A stretch of 64,000 bases of DNA. It comes from Bacterioplanes sanyensis. Its GTDB lineage: Bacteria > Pseudomonadota > Gammaproteobacteria > Pseudomonadales > Oceanobacteraceae. How positions within the stretch are numbered: position 1 is the first letter of the stretch; each line of letters opens with the position of its first letter. Where the stretch lies: positions 94,351 through 158,350 of the forward strand of contig NZ_BMYY01000007.1 of assembly GCF_014652515.1 (NCBI RefSeq), given 5' to 3'. The notes below the pieces were generated by a model. That model was not told the DNA's origin, ran no database searches, and worked only from the letters and a program-made list of their open reading frames with translations. Shown one piece after another: positions 6,381 to 14,571 of this stretch. The position numbers and the translations under genes are program-made.

Positions 6381-7295
6381 TTAGAACTTATATTCCAGAC
6401 CCAAGCCTGCGTAGCTGGCGTCTTTGCTGTCGTCATCCGCGCTTTCGTCGGTGTAGAACAGCTTGGCTTTGGCGCCTTTGCCCAGGCTGTAGTCAGCGCC
6501 GACGCTGTAGGTGGTCATGCCTTCAGCGACAATGTCGGACTGGCCATACTGCGCTTTTAACGCCACGCCGCCATCCAGCTTATACGCCAGCGATGCAACC
6601 CAGCCATCGGCTTCGATGTCATCGGCTTCTTGCTGTTCCCACAAGGCTCCAACCTGTAACCCCGCCAGTTTCGCTTGGGCTACGACACGGGTCGCGTCGA
6701 TGCCTTCCGCTTCAACGTCGGTGTCGCGCGCTACGCCTACGTACACAGGGCCATGGTTATAGTTCAGGGCCACCGAGGTGCCGTCGTTCACGTCTGGGTC
6801 TTCGGAGCTGATGTAATCCACGGCCAACTGCAAACCAACCAAGCGTGGGCTGGTGTACATGACGCTGTCGCCCATGCGGTTGTCGCTGTTGGTAATGGCG
6901 CTTTTGATGTCGCCTTCTAGGTCATTGAACTGATCGACTTTGTTTTGCAGCTTTTTCAGCGGCGTATCGAAGGTACCAATGATCAACTGGCCAGCATCGC
7001 CTTGCAGACCAATAAAGGTATTACGTTGGGAGAAGTCGCCACCTTTGGTATCGGGCGTGGTTTGATATTCAACCTGATAGATGGCTTCGATGCCGTGCTT
7101 GAGCTGGCCCTTGCCTTTTAAACCCAAACGCGAGGCATTGCTGCTGACTTCGGTGTAATCACCTTTGCTGTCATCGTTTGCCTGTACCGTCAAATTCAGC
7201 TTGCCGTAGAAGTCCGGCATTTGAATTTCAATCGTGTCTGCCGCTTGGGCCGTCAAAGGTGCCGCCAGGGCCAACCACAACGCATGTTTTTTCAT
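6381..7295 (-). CDS. Outer-membrane porin (Gram-negative general porin family)
   Basis: This is a 304-residue protein with a cleavable signal peptide (MKKHALWLALAAPLTAQA) and the pattern of 16-stranded trimeric porins: FYGKLNLTVQ at the first strand, SRLGLKGKGQL, a QRNTFIGLQGDAG segment, and a terminal LGLEYKF whose final Phe is the signal for outer-membrane insertion. It forms a diffusion channel. Two Pho-box-like sites lie directly upstream (7352-7369 and 7381-7398), and the pst-phoU operon is next to it in the same direction, so it is probably induced by phosphate starvation and may favour phosphate or other anions, in the manner of PhoE. The substrate preference is inference from context. 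Confidence 0.85.
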   Translation of the reverse strand: MKKHALWLALAAPLTAQAADTIEIQMPDFYGKLNLTVQANDDSKGDYTEVSSNASRLGLKGKGQLKHGIEAIYQVEYQTTPDTKGGDFSQRNTFIGLQGDAGQLIIGTFDTPLKKLQNKVDQFNDLEGDIKSAITNSDNRMGDSVMYTSPRLVGLQLAVDYISSEDPDVNDGTSVALNYNHGPVYVGVARDTDVEAEGIDATRVVAQAKLAGLQVGALWEQQEADDIEADGWVASLAYKLDGGVALKAQYGQSDIVAEGMTTYSVGADYSLGKGAKAKLFYTDESADDDSKDASYAGLGLEYKF

Positions 7296-7351
7296 CGCAT
7301 TTCCGCCAAAAAGTGAGTATTACGTTTGGGTGACAATCATGTTGCAGAAAG

Positions 7352-7369
7352 ATTGCAGTTTTATGACAA
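7352..7369 (-). promoter_or_regulatory. Pho-box-like site 1 of the porin promoter
   Basis: On the minus strand it reads TTGTCATAAAACTGCAAT, close to the enterobacterial consensus of two CTGTCAT halves 11 bases apart. The first half is nearly perfect and the second has GCAAT in place of GTCAT. Likely PhoB binding site. Confidence 0.7.
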
Positions 7370-7380
7370 GCTCTGCCGAC

Positions 7381-7398
7381 ATGACAGTTTTATTGCAA
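7381..7398 (-). promoter_or_regulatory. Pho-box-like site 2 of the porin promoter
   Basis: On the minus strand it reads TTGCAATAAAACTGTCAT. Here the second half is perfect and the first carries GCAAT, the mirror of site 1. The two boxes begin 29 bases apart. Confidence 0.7.
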
Positions 7399-7455
7399 AT
7401 TTATGTCGACTGACCAACCATCTGCTATCAACCTTAGCAGCCTCTCCCAAAGGCA

Positions 7456-7489
7456 TAAAAAAACGGCGCTTCGGTTGGCCGAAACGCCG
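7456..7489 (-). terminator. Rho-independent terminator of the pst-phoU operon
   Basis: An 11-base stem (CGGCGTTTCGG with CCGAAGCGCCG, one mismatch) and a four-base loop are followed by seven T on the minus strand, 31 bases after the phoU stop. The 3' T-run makes this a strong terminator. Confidence 0.85.
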
Positions 7490-7520
7490 CTTTCTTATTC
7501 AGCAAGAGAGCCTATCAATA

Positions 7521-8249
7521 TCAGGCATTGCCGCTGTCGTCTTTCTGCGCCTGCTCTTCCATTTCGGCCAATGGCGTATGGCGCACATCGGTACCGCTCA
7601 CTAGGTAGATCACTTGCTCAGAGATATTACGGGCATGGTCACCAATGCGCTCAAGGGCGCGCAGTATCCACAGGATATTGATGGCCTGAGAAATGGAGCG
7701 CGGGTCTTCCATCATGTAGGTAATCAGCTCGCGCAGGGCCGCAGCGTATTGCTTGTCGACCAGCTTGTCGTTGCGTACCACTTCGATGGCGCCCTCAACG
7801 TCGGCACGGGCAAAGGCATCCAGTGCGCCGGCGATCATTTTGACCACTTCCGCCCCCATGTATCGCAATGACTGCTGGCAAATTTGCGAGTTGCTGGCAT
7901 CCGCTACTTCTAGGGTGTGAATGGCGATTTTGCAGGCTTCATCACCGATGCGCTCTAAGTCGCGTACCACCCGCGACACCGCCAATACCATGCGCAAATC
8001 TGAGGCGGCGGGCTGGCGTCTAACCAGAATCTGGGTGCATTCGTGGTCGATGGTCACTTCCATGTTGTCGACCTCGTCCTCGCGGCGGATGATGTCATCG
8101 GCACCACTGGTATCGCCGCCACAAATCGCTTCGATGGCTGCGGATACCTGACGCTCGACTAGGCCACCCATACCCATCATGTGGTTGCGGATGGCCTCCA
8201 GATCAGCATTAAACTGACCAGAAATATGCTGATTGAAGTTCATGTCCAT
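7521..8249 (-). CDS. phoU: PhoU, negative regulator of phosphate signalling
   Basis: This is a 242-residue protein with the two-fold repeated three-helix bundle of PhoU, each half with a metal-binding signature: DEVDNMEVTIDHE with RDLERIGDEACKIA in the first, and a similar DKLVDKQYAA with RALERIGDHARNI in the second. It links the Pst transporter to the PhoR kinase and represses the Pho regulon when phosphate is plentiful. It is the last gene of pstS-pstC-pstA-pstB-phoU, 10 bases after pstB, with AGGAC as ribosome site, and is followed by a strong terminator. The normal length for the family is about 240. Confidence 0.96.
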   Translation of the reverse strand: MDMNFNQHISGQFNADLEAIRNHMMGMGGLVERQVSAAIEAICGGDTSGADDIIRREDEVDNMEVTIDHECTQILVRRQPAASDLRMVLAVSRVVRDLERIGDEACKIAIHTLEVADASNSQICQQSLRYMGAEVVKMIAGALDAFARADVEGAIEVVRNDKLVDKQYAAALRELITYMMEDPRSISQAINILWILRALERIGDHARNISEQVIYLVSGTDVRHTPLAEMEEQAQKDDSGNA

Positions 8250-8259
8250 AATTCAGTCC

Positions 8260-9063
8260 TTAGCCGAAGCGGCCAGTAATGTAGGCTTCGGTGAGTGAGT
8301 GCTCGGGCGTGGTAAACACTTGGTCCGTCGGATTCACTTCAATCAGCTGGCCCATGTGGAAATAAGCCGTGCGCTGCGATACCCGCGCCGCTTGCTGCAT
8401 GGAGTGAGTCACGATGGCGATGGTGTAGTTTTCACGCAGTTCGTCGATCAACTCTTCAATTTTAGCCGTTGCAATCGGATCCAGCGCGGAGCAAGGCTCA
8501 TCCATCAAGATCACTTCAGGATCTACGGCAATGGTACGGGCAATGCATAAGCGCTGCTGCTGACCACCCGATAAGCCGGTGCCGGGTGAGTGCAAACGGT
8601 CTTTGACCTCGTTCCACAAGCCGGCGCGTTGCAGGCTGCGCTCGACGATTTCATCCAACTCTACACGTGACTGCGCCAAACCGTGAATGCGAGGGCCGTA
8701 GGCGATGTTGTCATAAATCGACTTGGGGAACGGGTTAGGCTTCTGGAACACCATGCCGACCCGAGCACGCAAGGGCACGACGTCGACCTTGGGGTCGTAG
8801 ATGTTTTCTTCATCCAGCAGGATATCGCCTTCAATGCGGCAGATATCAATGGTGTCGTTCATACGGTTCAGGCAACGCAAAAAGGTCGATTTACCACAGC
8901 CCGATGGGCCAATCAGGGCGATCACCTCATTGGCGCCAATGTCGAAACTGACGTCATAAATGGCCTGCTTGTCGCCATAAAACACATCCACATTGCGAGC
9001 CTGGAGCTTAGGCGCCTCAGAAAAGGCCTGACCGTTGGTTGTATGATTTTCAATAATGCTCAT
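8260..9063 (-). CDS. pstB: PstB, phosphate ABC transporter ATPase
   Basis: This is a 267-residue ABC ATPase with all motifs: Walker [11 protein letters not shown]-loop [12 protein letters not shown] (the NPFPKS segment is typical of PstB), signature LSGGQQQR, Walker B VILMDEP, the D-loop SALDP and the H-loop VTHSM. It hydrolyses ATP at the inner face of the membrane to drive phosphate uptake through PstC-PstA. It lies 39 bases after pstA and before phoU. Confidence 0.97.
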   Translation of the reverse strand: MSIIENHTTNGQAFSEAPKLQARNVDVFYGDKQAIYDVSFDIGANEVIALIGPSGCGKSTFLRCLNRMNDTIDICRIEGDILLDEENIYDPKVDVVPLRARVGMVFQKPNPFPKSIYDNIAYGPRIHGLAQSRVELDEIVERSLQRAGLWNEVKDRLHSPGTGLSGGQQQRLCIARTIAVDPEVILMDEPCSALDPIATAKIEELIDELRENYTIAIVTHSMQQAARVSQRTAYFHMGQLIEVNPTDQVFTTPEHSLTEAYITGRFG

Positions 9064-9102
9064 GTTGGTACCTAACTAAATCTTGGTAGCCTGGTCGGCC
9101 GC

Positions 9103-10371
9103 TTACCAGCGGCGCTCCAGTTTGCGACGCAACCACACGGCCGCGGCATTCATGGTAATGAGGAAGCACAGCAGCACGATGATGGCGCCGGAGGTACGTT
9201 CGGTGAAGGCCGCTTCGGAGCCGTTCGACCACAGGTAAATCTGTACCGGCAGTACCGTCGATGGATCGGTAATAAAGCCCGGTACATCCACCACAAAGGC
9301 AATCATACCAATCATCAACAATGGCGCGGTTTCGCCCAAGGCTTGGGCCATACCAATGATGGTACCGGTCAACATGCCCGGCAATGCCAGCGGCAGCACA
9401 TGATGGAACACCACCTGCATTTTCGACGCACCCAAACCATAAGCCGCCTCGCGAATCGACGGTGGCACGGCTTTGATGGCAGCCCGGCTAGAAATAATGA
9501 TGGTCGGTAAGGTCATTAAGGTGAGCACCAAGCCCCCTACCAACGGCGTCGAACGCGCAACGCCGAACAGGTTGATAAAGATCGCCAAACCAAGCAAGCC
9601 GAAGGTGATCGACGGCACCGCGGCTAGGTTGTTGATGTTGATTTCAACAAACTCGGTAATCTTGTTGCGCGGGGCAAACTCTTCCAAATAGATGGCCGCG
9701 GCAATACCAATCGGGAACGACAGCAAGAAAGTCACCATCAAGGTCAGGAAGGTGCCGGTAATGGCACCGCGAATGCCCGCCAGTTCAGGCTCACTGGAGT
9801 CACCATTGGTGAAAAACAGCGTGTTGAAGTTGGTGTGCAAACGTCCTTCATCCGCCCATTGATTGAGCCAACCTAGCTGCGTTTCGTTCAGTACTGGGTG
9901 GGCACTGTGACCACGATAGTGCTTAAACCATTGGTCGACATCATCGTCCATCAGCAAGGCGACATTAACCGTTTGCCCTACCAGCGACGGGTCTTCCAGT
10001 ACCATTTTTTGCAGCTGCCAACTCGCGCCAGCACTGATTAAGCTAAACAGCTGGCGACGATCACGGCGCTCAGGCTGCACCTCGCGATCAAAATGACGCT
10101 TCACCAAACCGTCGAAGTTGGCCAGTTTAATCGCACTGTCATCGGCTTGGCTGTCGATACCGAGGTAATCGCCATCCAGTTCGATGCTGACATCCATCAC
10201 GGTTTGCTCAAACGCCGATACGCCGTTTCTGAGAATGTCGGTAAACAAAATCACCAAACACAAAAGGCCAAAGACCACCGAAGCAACACCGTAAGCACGG
10301 AAACGAGACTCCGACGCACGGCGGCGCTTCATGCTGCGCTCGACTTTTTCTCGGGTAGTTAAATTAGTCAT
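9103..10371 (-). CDS. pstA: PstA, phosphate ABC transporter permease
   Basis: This is a 422-residue membrane protein. After a cytoplasmic start it has one membrane segment (about residues 27-50), then a periplasmic domain of about 150 residues with no match to the short E. coli PstA, then five or six membrane segments that carry the ABC permease loop (EAAYGLGASKMQVVFHHVLP). The long N-terminal insertion is common in Pseudomonas-type PstA. It pairs with PstC to form the channel. Its start codon overlaps the end of pstC by 8 bases, so translation is coupled; ribosome site GGGAGC. Confidence 0.94.
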   Translation of the reverse strand: MTNLTTREKVERSMKRRRASESRFRAYGVASVVFGLLCLVILFTDILRNGVSAFEQTVMDVSIELDGDYLGIDSQADDSAIKLANFDGLVKRHFDREVQPERRDRRQLFSLISAGASWQLQKMVLEDPSLVGQTVNVALLMDDDVDQWFKHYRGHSAHPVLNETQLGWLNQWADEGRLHTNFNTLFFTNGDSSEPELAGIRGAITGTFLTLMVTFLLSFPIGIAAAIYLEEFAPRNKITEFVEININNLAAVPSITFGLLGLAIFINLFGVARSTPLVGGLVLTLMTLPTIIISSRAAIKAVPPSIREAAYGLGASKMQVVFHHVLPLALPGMLTGTIIGMAQALGETAPLLMIGMIAFVVDVPGFITDPSTVLPVQIYLWSNGSEAAFTERTSGAIIVLLCFLITMNAAAVWLRRKLERRW

Positions 10372-11737
10372 ATTGCTCCCGGTATTTCTGCACCACTTTC
10401 AGAGCGATAAAGTTCAGCGTCAATGTCACTAGGAACAGCACCAGTCCCAGAGCGAAGGCCGCCAGTGTCTTCGGTGAATCGAACTCTTGGTCACCGACCA
10501 GCAAGGTGACGATTTGCACCGTTACCGTGGTCACCGAGTCGAGCGGATTAGCCGTCAGGTTGGCGGCCAGACCAGCGGCCATGGCGACGATCATGGTTTC
10601 ACCAATGGCACGCGATACCGCCAGCATCACGGCGCCAACAATACCGGGCAGCGCCGCAGGAATGATCACCTGGCGCACGGTTTCACTGCGCGTCGCACCT
10701 AGGCCGTAGCTGCCATCGCGCAGCGATTGCGGCACCGCATTGATGACGTCATCCGACAGCGACGACACAAAAGGAATGATCATAATGCCCATTACCAGAC
10801 CAGCGGCCAGGGCACTTTCCGAAGAAACGTCGAGGCCCATGCTCACACCGATGTCTCGCACCATCGGCGCTACGGTCAAGACGGCAAAGAAGCCATACAC
10901 CACGGTCGGAATACCGGCCAAAACTTCCAGCGCAGGCTTGGCGTATTTGCGCACCGTTGGTGTGGCGTATTCGGACAAATAAATCGCCGACATCAACCCC
11001 ACCGGCACGGCAATGGACATGGCAATTAAGGAGATCAGCAAGGTACCGGTAAACAGCGGCACCGCACCAAAGCTGCCAGACGAACCGGATTGATCCTCTC
11101 GCAACGCCACCTGCGGCGACCAAGTGGTGCCGAACAGGAACTCAAATACGTTTACTTTCTGGAAGAAGGCCCAAGCTTCGTACAATACCGACGCCAGAAT
11201 GCCGAAGGTCGTTAATACCGCAATGCCCGAGCTGGTAAACAGCAGCACGCTGACAATGCGCTCGACCTCGGTGCGAGCACGCAGCGATGGGCGCAAGCGG
11301 CGCCAGCTCAGTCCCAACCCGAGCAACGCGATGACCAGTGCGCCACCCATATGCAGGACGCGGTTGCGCTGCTCTAAGGCCAGTAAGTGCTCAACGGCGG
11401 GCTGCAATGATGCATCAGCGGCCAGGCCAGCGCCTTGGGCCAGGTTATGGACCTTGCTCAGCGCTAACTGAATTTCAATGTCCGTGCCCTGTTGAATGGC
11501 GGCTGGCAGCTGTTTGACCAGCAAGGCATCGACCACAGGCCCTTGTAAAATACTCCACAACAGCAACAGCAGAACGGCGGGTAGGCCGGTCCACAGTGCC
11601 ATTAAAGCGCCATAGTGAGTCGGTAGCGAATGCAACGAACCGCCGGCACTGGCCAGCGCTCGCGCACGATTCCGCCCTAGCAGGTAGGCCCCGCCGAACA
11701 GAATCACGATCGCAATGAGTAAGCTACTGTAATTCAT
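10364..11737 (-). CDS. pstC: PstC, phosphate ABC transporter permease
   Basis: This is a 457-residue permease with an extra N-terminal part of two membrane segments around a periplasmic loop (residues about 60-130), followed by the core of six segments with the permease loop DGSYGLGATRSETVRQVIIP. The longer form is typical of the pseudomonads and relatives, where E. coli PstC has about 320 residues. It is the first membrane gene after pstS, separated from it by 170 bases that contain a hairpin, so pstS can be expressed in excess over the permease. Confidence 0.95.
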   Translation of the reverse strand: MNYSSLLIAIVILFGGAYLLGRNRARALASAGGSLHSLPTHYGALMALWTGLPAVLLLLLWSILQGPVVDALLVKQLPAAIQQGTDIEIQLALSKVHNLAQGAGLAADASLQPAVEHLLALEQRNRVLHMGGALVIALLGLGLSWRRLRPSLRARTEVERIVSVLLFTSSGIAVLTTFGILASVLYEAWAFFQKVNVFEFLFGTTWSPQVALREDQSGSSGSFGAVPLFTGTLLISLIAMSIAVPVGLMSAIYLSEYATPTVRKYAKPALEVLAGIPTVVYGFFAVLTVAPMVRDIGVSMGLDVSSESALAAGLVMGIMIIPFVSSLSDDVINAVPQSLRDGSYGLGATRSETVRQVIIPAALPGIVGAVMLAVSRAIGETMIVAMAAGLAANLTANPLDSVTTVTVQIVTLLVGDQEFDSPKTLAAFALGLVLFLVTLTLNFIALKVVQKYREQYD

Positions 11738-11857
11738 GGTATTGGGTTTGCTTCCTGGTCAGCCCGCCGGCGACCCGTTGTCGTTTGTGCCACTAAGGTG
11801 GCGTTAAGGCAGTGCACCAACCACCGGCAGGCGCACCGGCCGGGGTTTTAACGCACA

Positions 11858-11885
11858 AAGCCGAGGCGATGCCTCGGCTTTTTTG
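11858..11885. terminator. Hairpin between pstS and pstC
   Basis: Stem GCCGAGGC with its complement and a three-base loop, extended by A-T pairs. On the minus strand only three T follow, so it probably works as a leaky terminator or an RNA-stabilising element that lets pstS exceed pstC. On the plus strand the T-run is longer (six), but no gene reads that way. Confidence 0.65.
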
Positions 11886-11905
11886 TCGGCTTATGTCAAT
11901 AAGCG

Positions 11906-12949
11906 TCAGTTAGCCGCCAAGGTTTTCAGCGCTTTTACGTTTGCACGCACAGTCGCCATTTCAGCCGGCTTCATTGGAATCATGCCTTTTTCTGCTAAGT
12001 AGCCATACTCACCCATGGCGCGCTCAGACATAAATTCTGCCAAGTACTCTTCGATGCCAGGGATCACGTCGATGTGTGCTTTTTTAACGTAGAAGTAGAG
12101 AGAGCGGCTGACTGGATACTCACCACTGGAAATGTTTTCAAACGTCGGCTCTTTGCCATTGATCAGAGAACCTTGCACCTTATCGGCATTTTGCTCAAGG
12201 AAGCTAAAGCCAAAGATGCCCAGCGCCGCCGGGTTAGTCACCAGCTTCTGCACGATCAGGTTATCGTTTTCACCCGCTTCAATGTATGCGCCGTCCTCAC
12301 GCATGCCATGACAAACGGCTTTGTACTTGTTCTTGTCGGCTTTTTTCATCGCCTTGATAAATGGGAACTGCTTGCAACCACCTTCCATCGCCAGCTCTAC
12401 GAAAGCGTCGCGAGTGCCCGATGTTGGCGGTGGGCCCAGCACTTCGATTTCACGTGCTGGCAGTGCTGGATTGACGTCTTTCCAGGTTTTGTACGGGTTT
12501 TCTACCAGGGTGTCGCTGCCATCCGGGTTAGGAATGTTTTTGGCCAGCGCCAAGAAGATGTCTTTGGTGGTCAGCTCAACGCGCTCGGCTTCCGCCGCGT
12601 TGGCCAGCACGATGCCGTCATAACCGGCTTTAACTTCGATGATGTCATCCACACCATTTTTAGCGCACAGCTCAATTTCTGACTGTTTGATCGCACGCGA
12701 AGCATTGGTAATGTCTGGGGTTGAGCCGCCGACACCGGAGCAAAACAGCTTCAGGCCGCCGCCAGAACCGGTAGATTCCACTTTTGGCGTTGGGAAGCTG
12801 GTCGATTTACCAAAGCGCTCTGCCACCACAATCGAGAATGGATATACCGTCGACGAGCCGACGATGCTGATGTAGTCACGCTCGGCGTGAGCCTGACTGC
12901 CAAATACAGACGCAACCACGGCGGCGCCAGTTAACAAAGCTTTTTTCAT
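11906..12949 (-). CDS. pstS: PstS, periplasmic phosphate-binding protein
   Basis: This is a 347-residue protein with a clear signal peptide (MKKALLTGAAVVASVFGSQAHA) and phosphate-binding loops of the PstS family: VGSSTVYPF, STGSGGG and TSGTRDAF. I chose the ATG at 12949, with AGGACA upstream. The frame stays open far further back but that part has no family features. It binds phosphate and hands it to PstC-PstA. The upstream region has three 11-base repeats of Pho-box type at 13048-13080. The mature protein has the four-Cys pattern seen in the Pseudomonas-type PstS. Confidence 0.95.
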   Translation of the reverse strand: MKKALLTGAAVVASVFGSQAHAERDYISIVGSSTVYPFSIVVAERFGKSTSFPTPKVESTGSGGGLKLFCSGVGGSTPDITNASRAIKQSEIELCAKNGVDDIIEVKAGYDGIVLANAAEAERVELTTKDIFLALAKNIPNPDGSDTLVENPYKTWKDVNPALPAREIEVLGPPPTSGTRDAFVELAMEGGCKQFPFIKAMKKADKNKYKAVCHGMREDGAYIEAGENDNLIVQKLVTNPAALGIFGFSFLEQNADKVQGSLINGKEPTFENISSGEYPVSRSLYFYVKKAHIDVIPGIEEYLAEFMSERAMGEYGYLAEKGMIPMKPAEMATVRANVKALKTLAAN

Positions 12950-13047
12950 CACAGTGTCCTTAAAAGGGTTAGCCGGTGTTCCGGGTTCAGCATTTCGATG
13001 GCGGCCATTATTTGGGCGTAATGTTACAAAAACATGACAAGGGCACT

Positions 13048-13080
13048 TTTTGTGACAGTTTGATGTCAGTTGCATGACAC
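13048..13080 (-). promoter_or_regulatory. Triple Pho-box-like repeat upstream of pstS
   Basis: On the minus strand there are three consecutive 11-base units: GTGTCATGCAA, CTGACATCAAA and CTGTCACAAAA. Each matches the CTGTCAT half-site plus AT-rich spacer of a Pho box with one or two changes. The 11-base spacing places PhoB dimers on one face of the DNA. It lies about 100 bases before the pstS start. Confidence 0.8.
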
Positions 13081-13241
13081 CCCAAGACCGCCATGCGTCA
13101 GCAATTGACGCTATGGTAAAGCCACAACACGGCCTCAATTGAGCAACGTGTGATTTAGTGCAACATACCGCTAAAGTTGACTGTACAGGCTCAGCAAAAG
13201 CAGTACACTCTGCGCCAAACAACAACAAGCTCGAGTACCGC

Positions 13242-13637
13242 ATGAATGCCGTTGACGATAACCAACCCACACCGGATGGCGAGTTAACCCTCCGCCTGAT
13301 TCCCTCACGCTGTGACGCCAATAGCCATGGTGATATCAGTGGTGGTTGGGTCGTGGCACAAATGGATCTGGCTGCTGAAAGTGTTGCCAGCCAAGTCGCC
13401 AAAGGCCGCATTGCCACCGTGGCATTGGAGCAGGTGGCTTTTATGTCGCCCATTCGTATCGGTGCCGCAGTATGCTTTTACACCCGCTTAATCGACATTG
13501 GCACCTCCTCCATTCGCATTGGCATTGAGGTGTGGTCACGCAACCCCAAAGAGGACCATCGTCGCAAAGTGGTGGACGCCGAGTTTGTTTATGTCGCCAT
13601 TGATGAGAGCGGCAGAATCCGCCGAGTACCGCGCTGA
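13242..13637 (+). CDS. yciA: YciA-type acyl-CoA thioesterase (hotdog fold)
   Basis: This is a 131-residue hotdog-fold protein with the pattern of the YciA/BACH thioesterases: PSRCDANSHGDISGGWVVAQ contains the catalytic Asp and the Gly-Gly helix start, followed by TVALEQVAFMSPIRIGAAV and EFVYVAIDESGR. It hydrolyses acyl-CoA thioesters in the cytoplasm. The ATG at 13242 gives the usual family length; a GTG at 13158 would add 28 residues unlike the family. It sits divergent from pstS. There is no sign of operon partners except the downstream YebC-type gene, 144 bases on. Confidence 0.85.
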   Translation: MNAVDDNQPTPDGELTLRLIPSRCDANSHGDISGGWVVAQMDLAAESVASQVAKGRIATVALEQVAFMSPIRIGAAVCFYTRLIDIGTSSIRIGIEVWSRNPKEDHRRKVVDAEFVYVAIDESGRIRRVPR

Positions 13638-13781
13638 CAACCTCGCTCTCATGGCCAACAGCCGTTACAATCATCGGCTTTACGAGCCTCTGTGGCTGTA
13701 TGCGCTAGCGACAAACAGCGTTACCGTCCGGCTATCAGCCCAGAAGCCTCTTTATTTACCGATCAAACAAAGACGATTCCC

Positions 13782-14501
13782 ATGGGCAGAGCGTATCAAA
13801 ACCGTAAAGAATCCATGGCCAAAACGGCCGCGGCAAAAACCAAGGTCTACTCCAAGTACGGCCGTGAAATCTACGTAACGGCCAAAGCCGGCGGCACCGA
13901 TCCCAGCGGCAACCTAGCTTTACGCAGCCTGATCGATCGCGCCAAAAAAGACCAAGTGCCATCCCACGTGATCGACAAGGCGCTGGATAAAGCCTCCGGC
14001 GCCGGTGGCGAAGACTTTCAACCAGCACTGTACGAAGGCATTGGCCCCGGTGGTGTGATGGTGCTGATCAGTGCCTTAACCGACAATGGCAATCGCACCT
14101 TTGGTGAAATTCGCGGCGTGTTCTCTAAGTGCAAAGCCAAACTCGGCACACAGGGCTCGGTCTCTCATATGTTCGACCACCGCGCCATGTTCGTATTTGC
14201 CGGCGACGATGAAGAAACAGCACTGGAAACCTTGATGATGGCGGATGTGGATGTCGCTGACATTGACTGTGAAGACGGCATGATCACAGTGCTAGTGCCA
14301 CCGACTGAGTTTTTCAAAACCAAAACCGCATTGTTAGAAATGGACGACAGCCTCGACTTTGAGGTGCAGGAGATCACCTACCTGCCGACCATGGAGCACC
14401 CGATCAGCGGCGACGATGCCGAGCAGTTCGAGCGCTTTGTTGGCCTGCTGAATGACCTAGAAGACGTGCAGGAAATCTACCACAACGGCCAGTTTGACTA
14501 G
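13782..14501 (+). CDS. YebC/PmpR family protein, YeeN-like
   Basis: This is a 239-residue protein of the YebC/TACO1 family: [20 protein letters not shown] at the start, then [47 protein letters not shown] and a closing [11 protein letters not shown]. The start MGR (rather than MAGHSKW) and the internal sequence are closer to E. coli YeeN than to YebC. The family acts on translation of poly-proline stretches or as DNA-binding regulators; which holds here is not shown. The upstream frame to 13692 lacks family features. Confidence 0.9.
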   Translation: MGRAYQNRKESMAKTAAAKTKVYSKYGREIYVTAKAGGTDPSGNLALRSLIDRAKKDQVPSHVIDKALDKASGAGGEDFQPALYEGIGPGGVMVLISALTDNGNRTFGEIRGVFSKCKAKLGTQGSVSHMFDHRAMFVFAGDDEETALETLMMADVDVADIDCEDGMITVLVPPTEFFKTKTALLEMDDSLDFEVQEITYLPTMEHPISGDDAEQFERFVGLLNDLEDVQEIYHNGQFD

Positions 14502-14514
14502 CCACATCAAAAAA

Positions 14515-14532
14515 CTGTCATAGTTATCAGCT
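14515..14532 (+). promoter_or_regulatory. Possible Pho half-box before the choice-of-anchor I gene
   Basis: CTGTCATAGTTATCAGCT has a perfect first Pho half-site 57 bases before the next start codon; the second half is poor. It would fit a phosphate-regulated gene, but one half-site can occur by chance. Confidence 0.3.
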
Positions 14533-14571
14533 AGCCTTCGACACCCTATTTTTGGTGCCAGAGAGATAACT

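Noticed and set aside
6320-6811. Arg/Cys-rich plus-strand frame opposite the porin (163 codons)
   Set aside because: The composition is typical of an antisense artefact and the porin on the other strand is certain.
12950-13453. N-terminal extension of the pstS frame
   Set aside because: The extension would cover the Pho boxes and run into the divergent thioesterase gene. A proper signal peptide starts at 12949.
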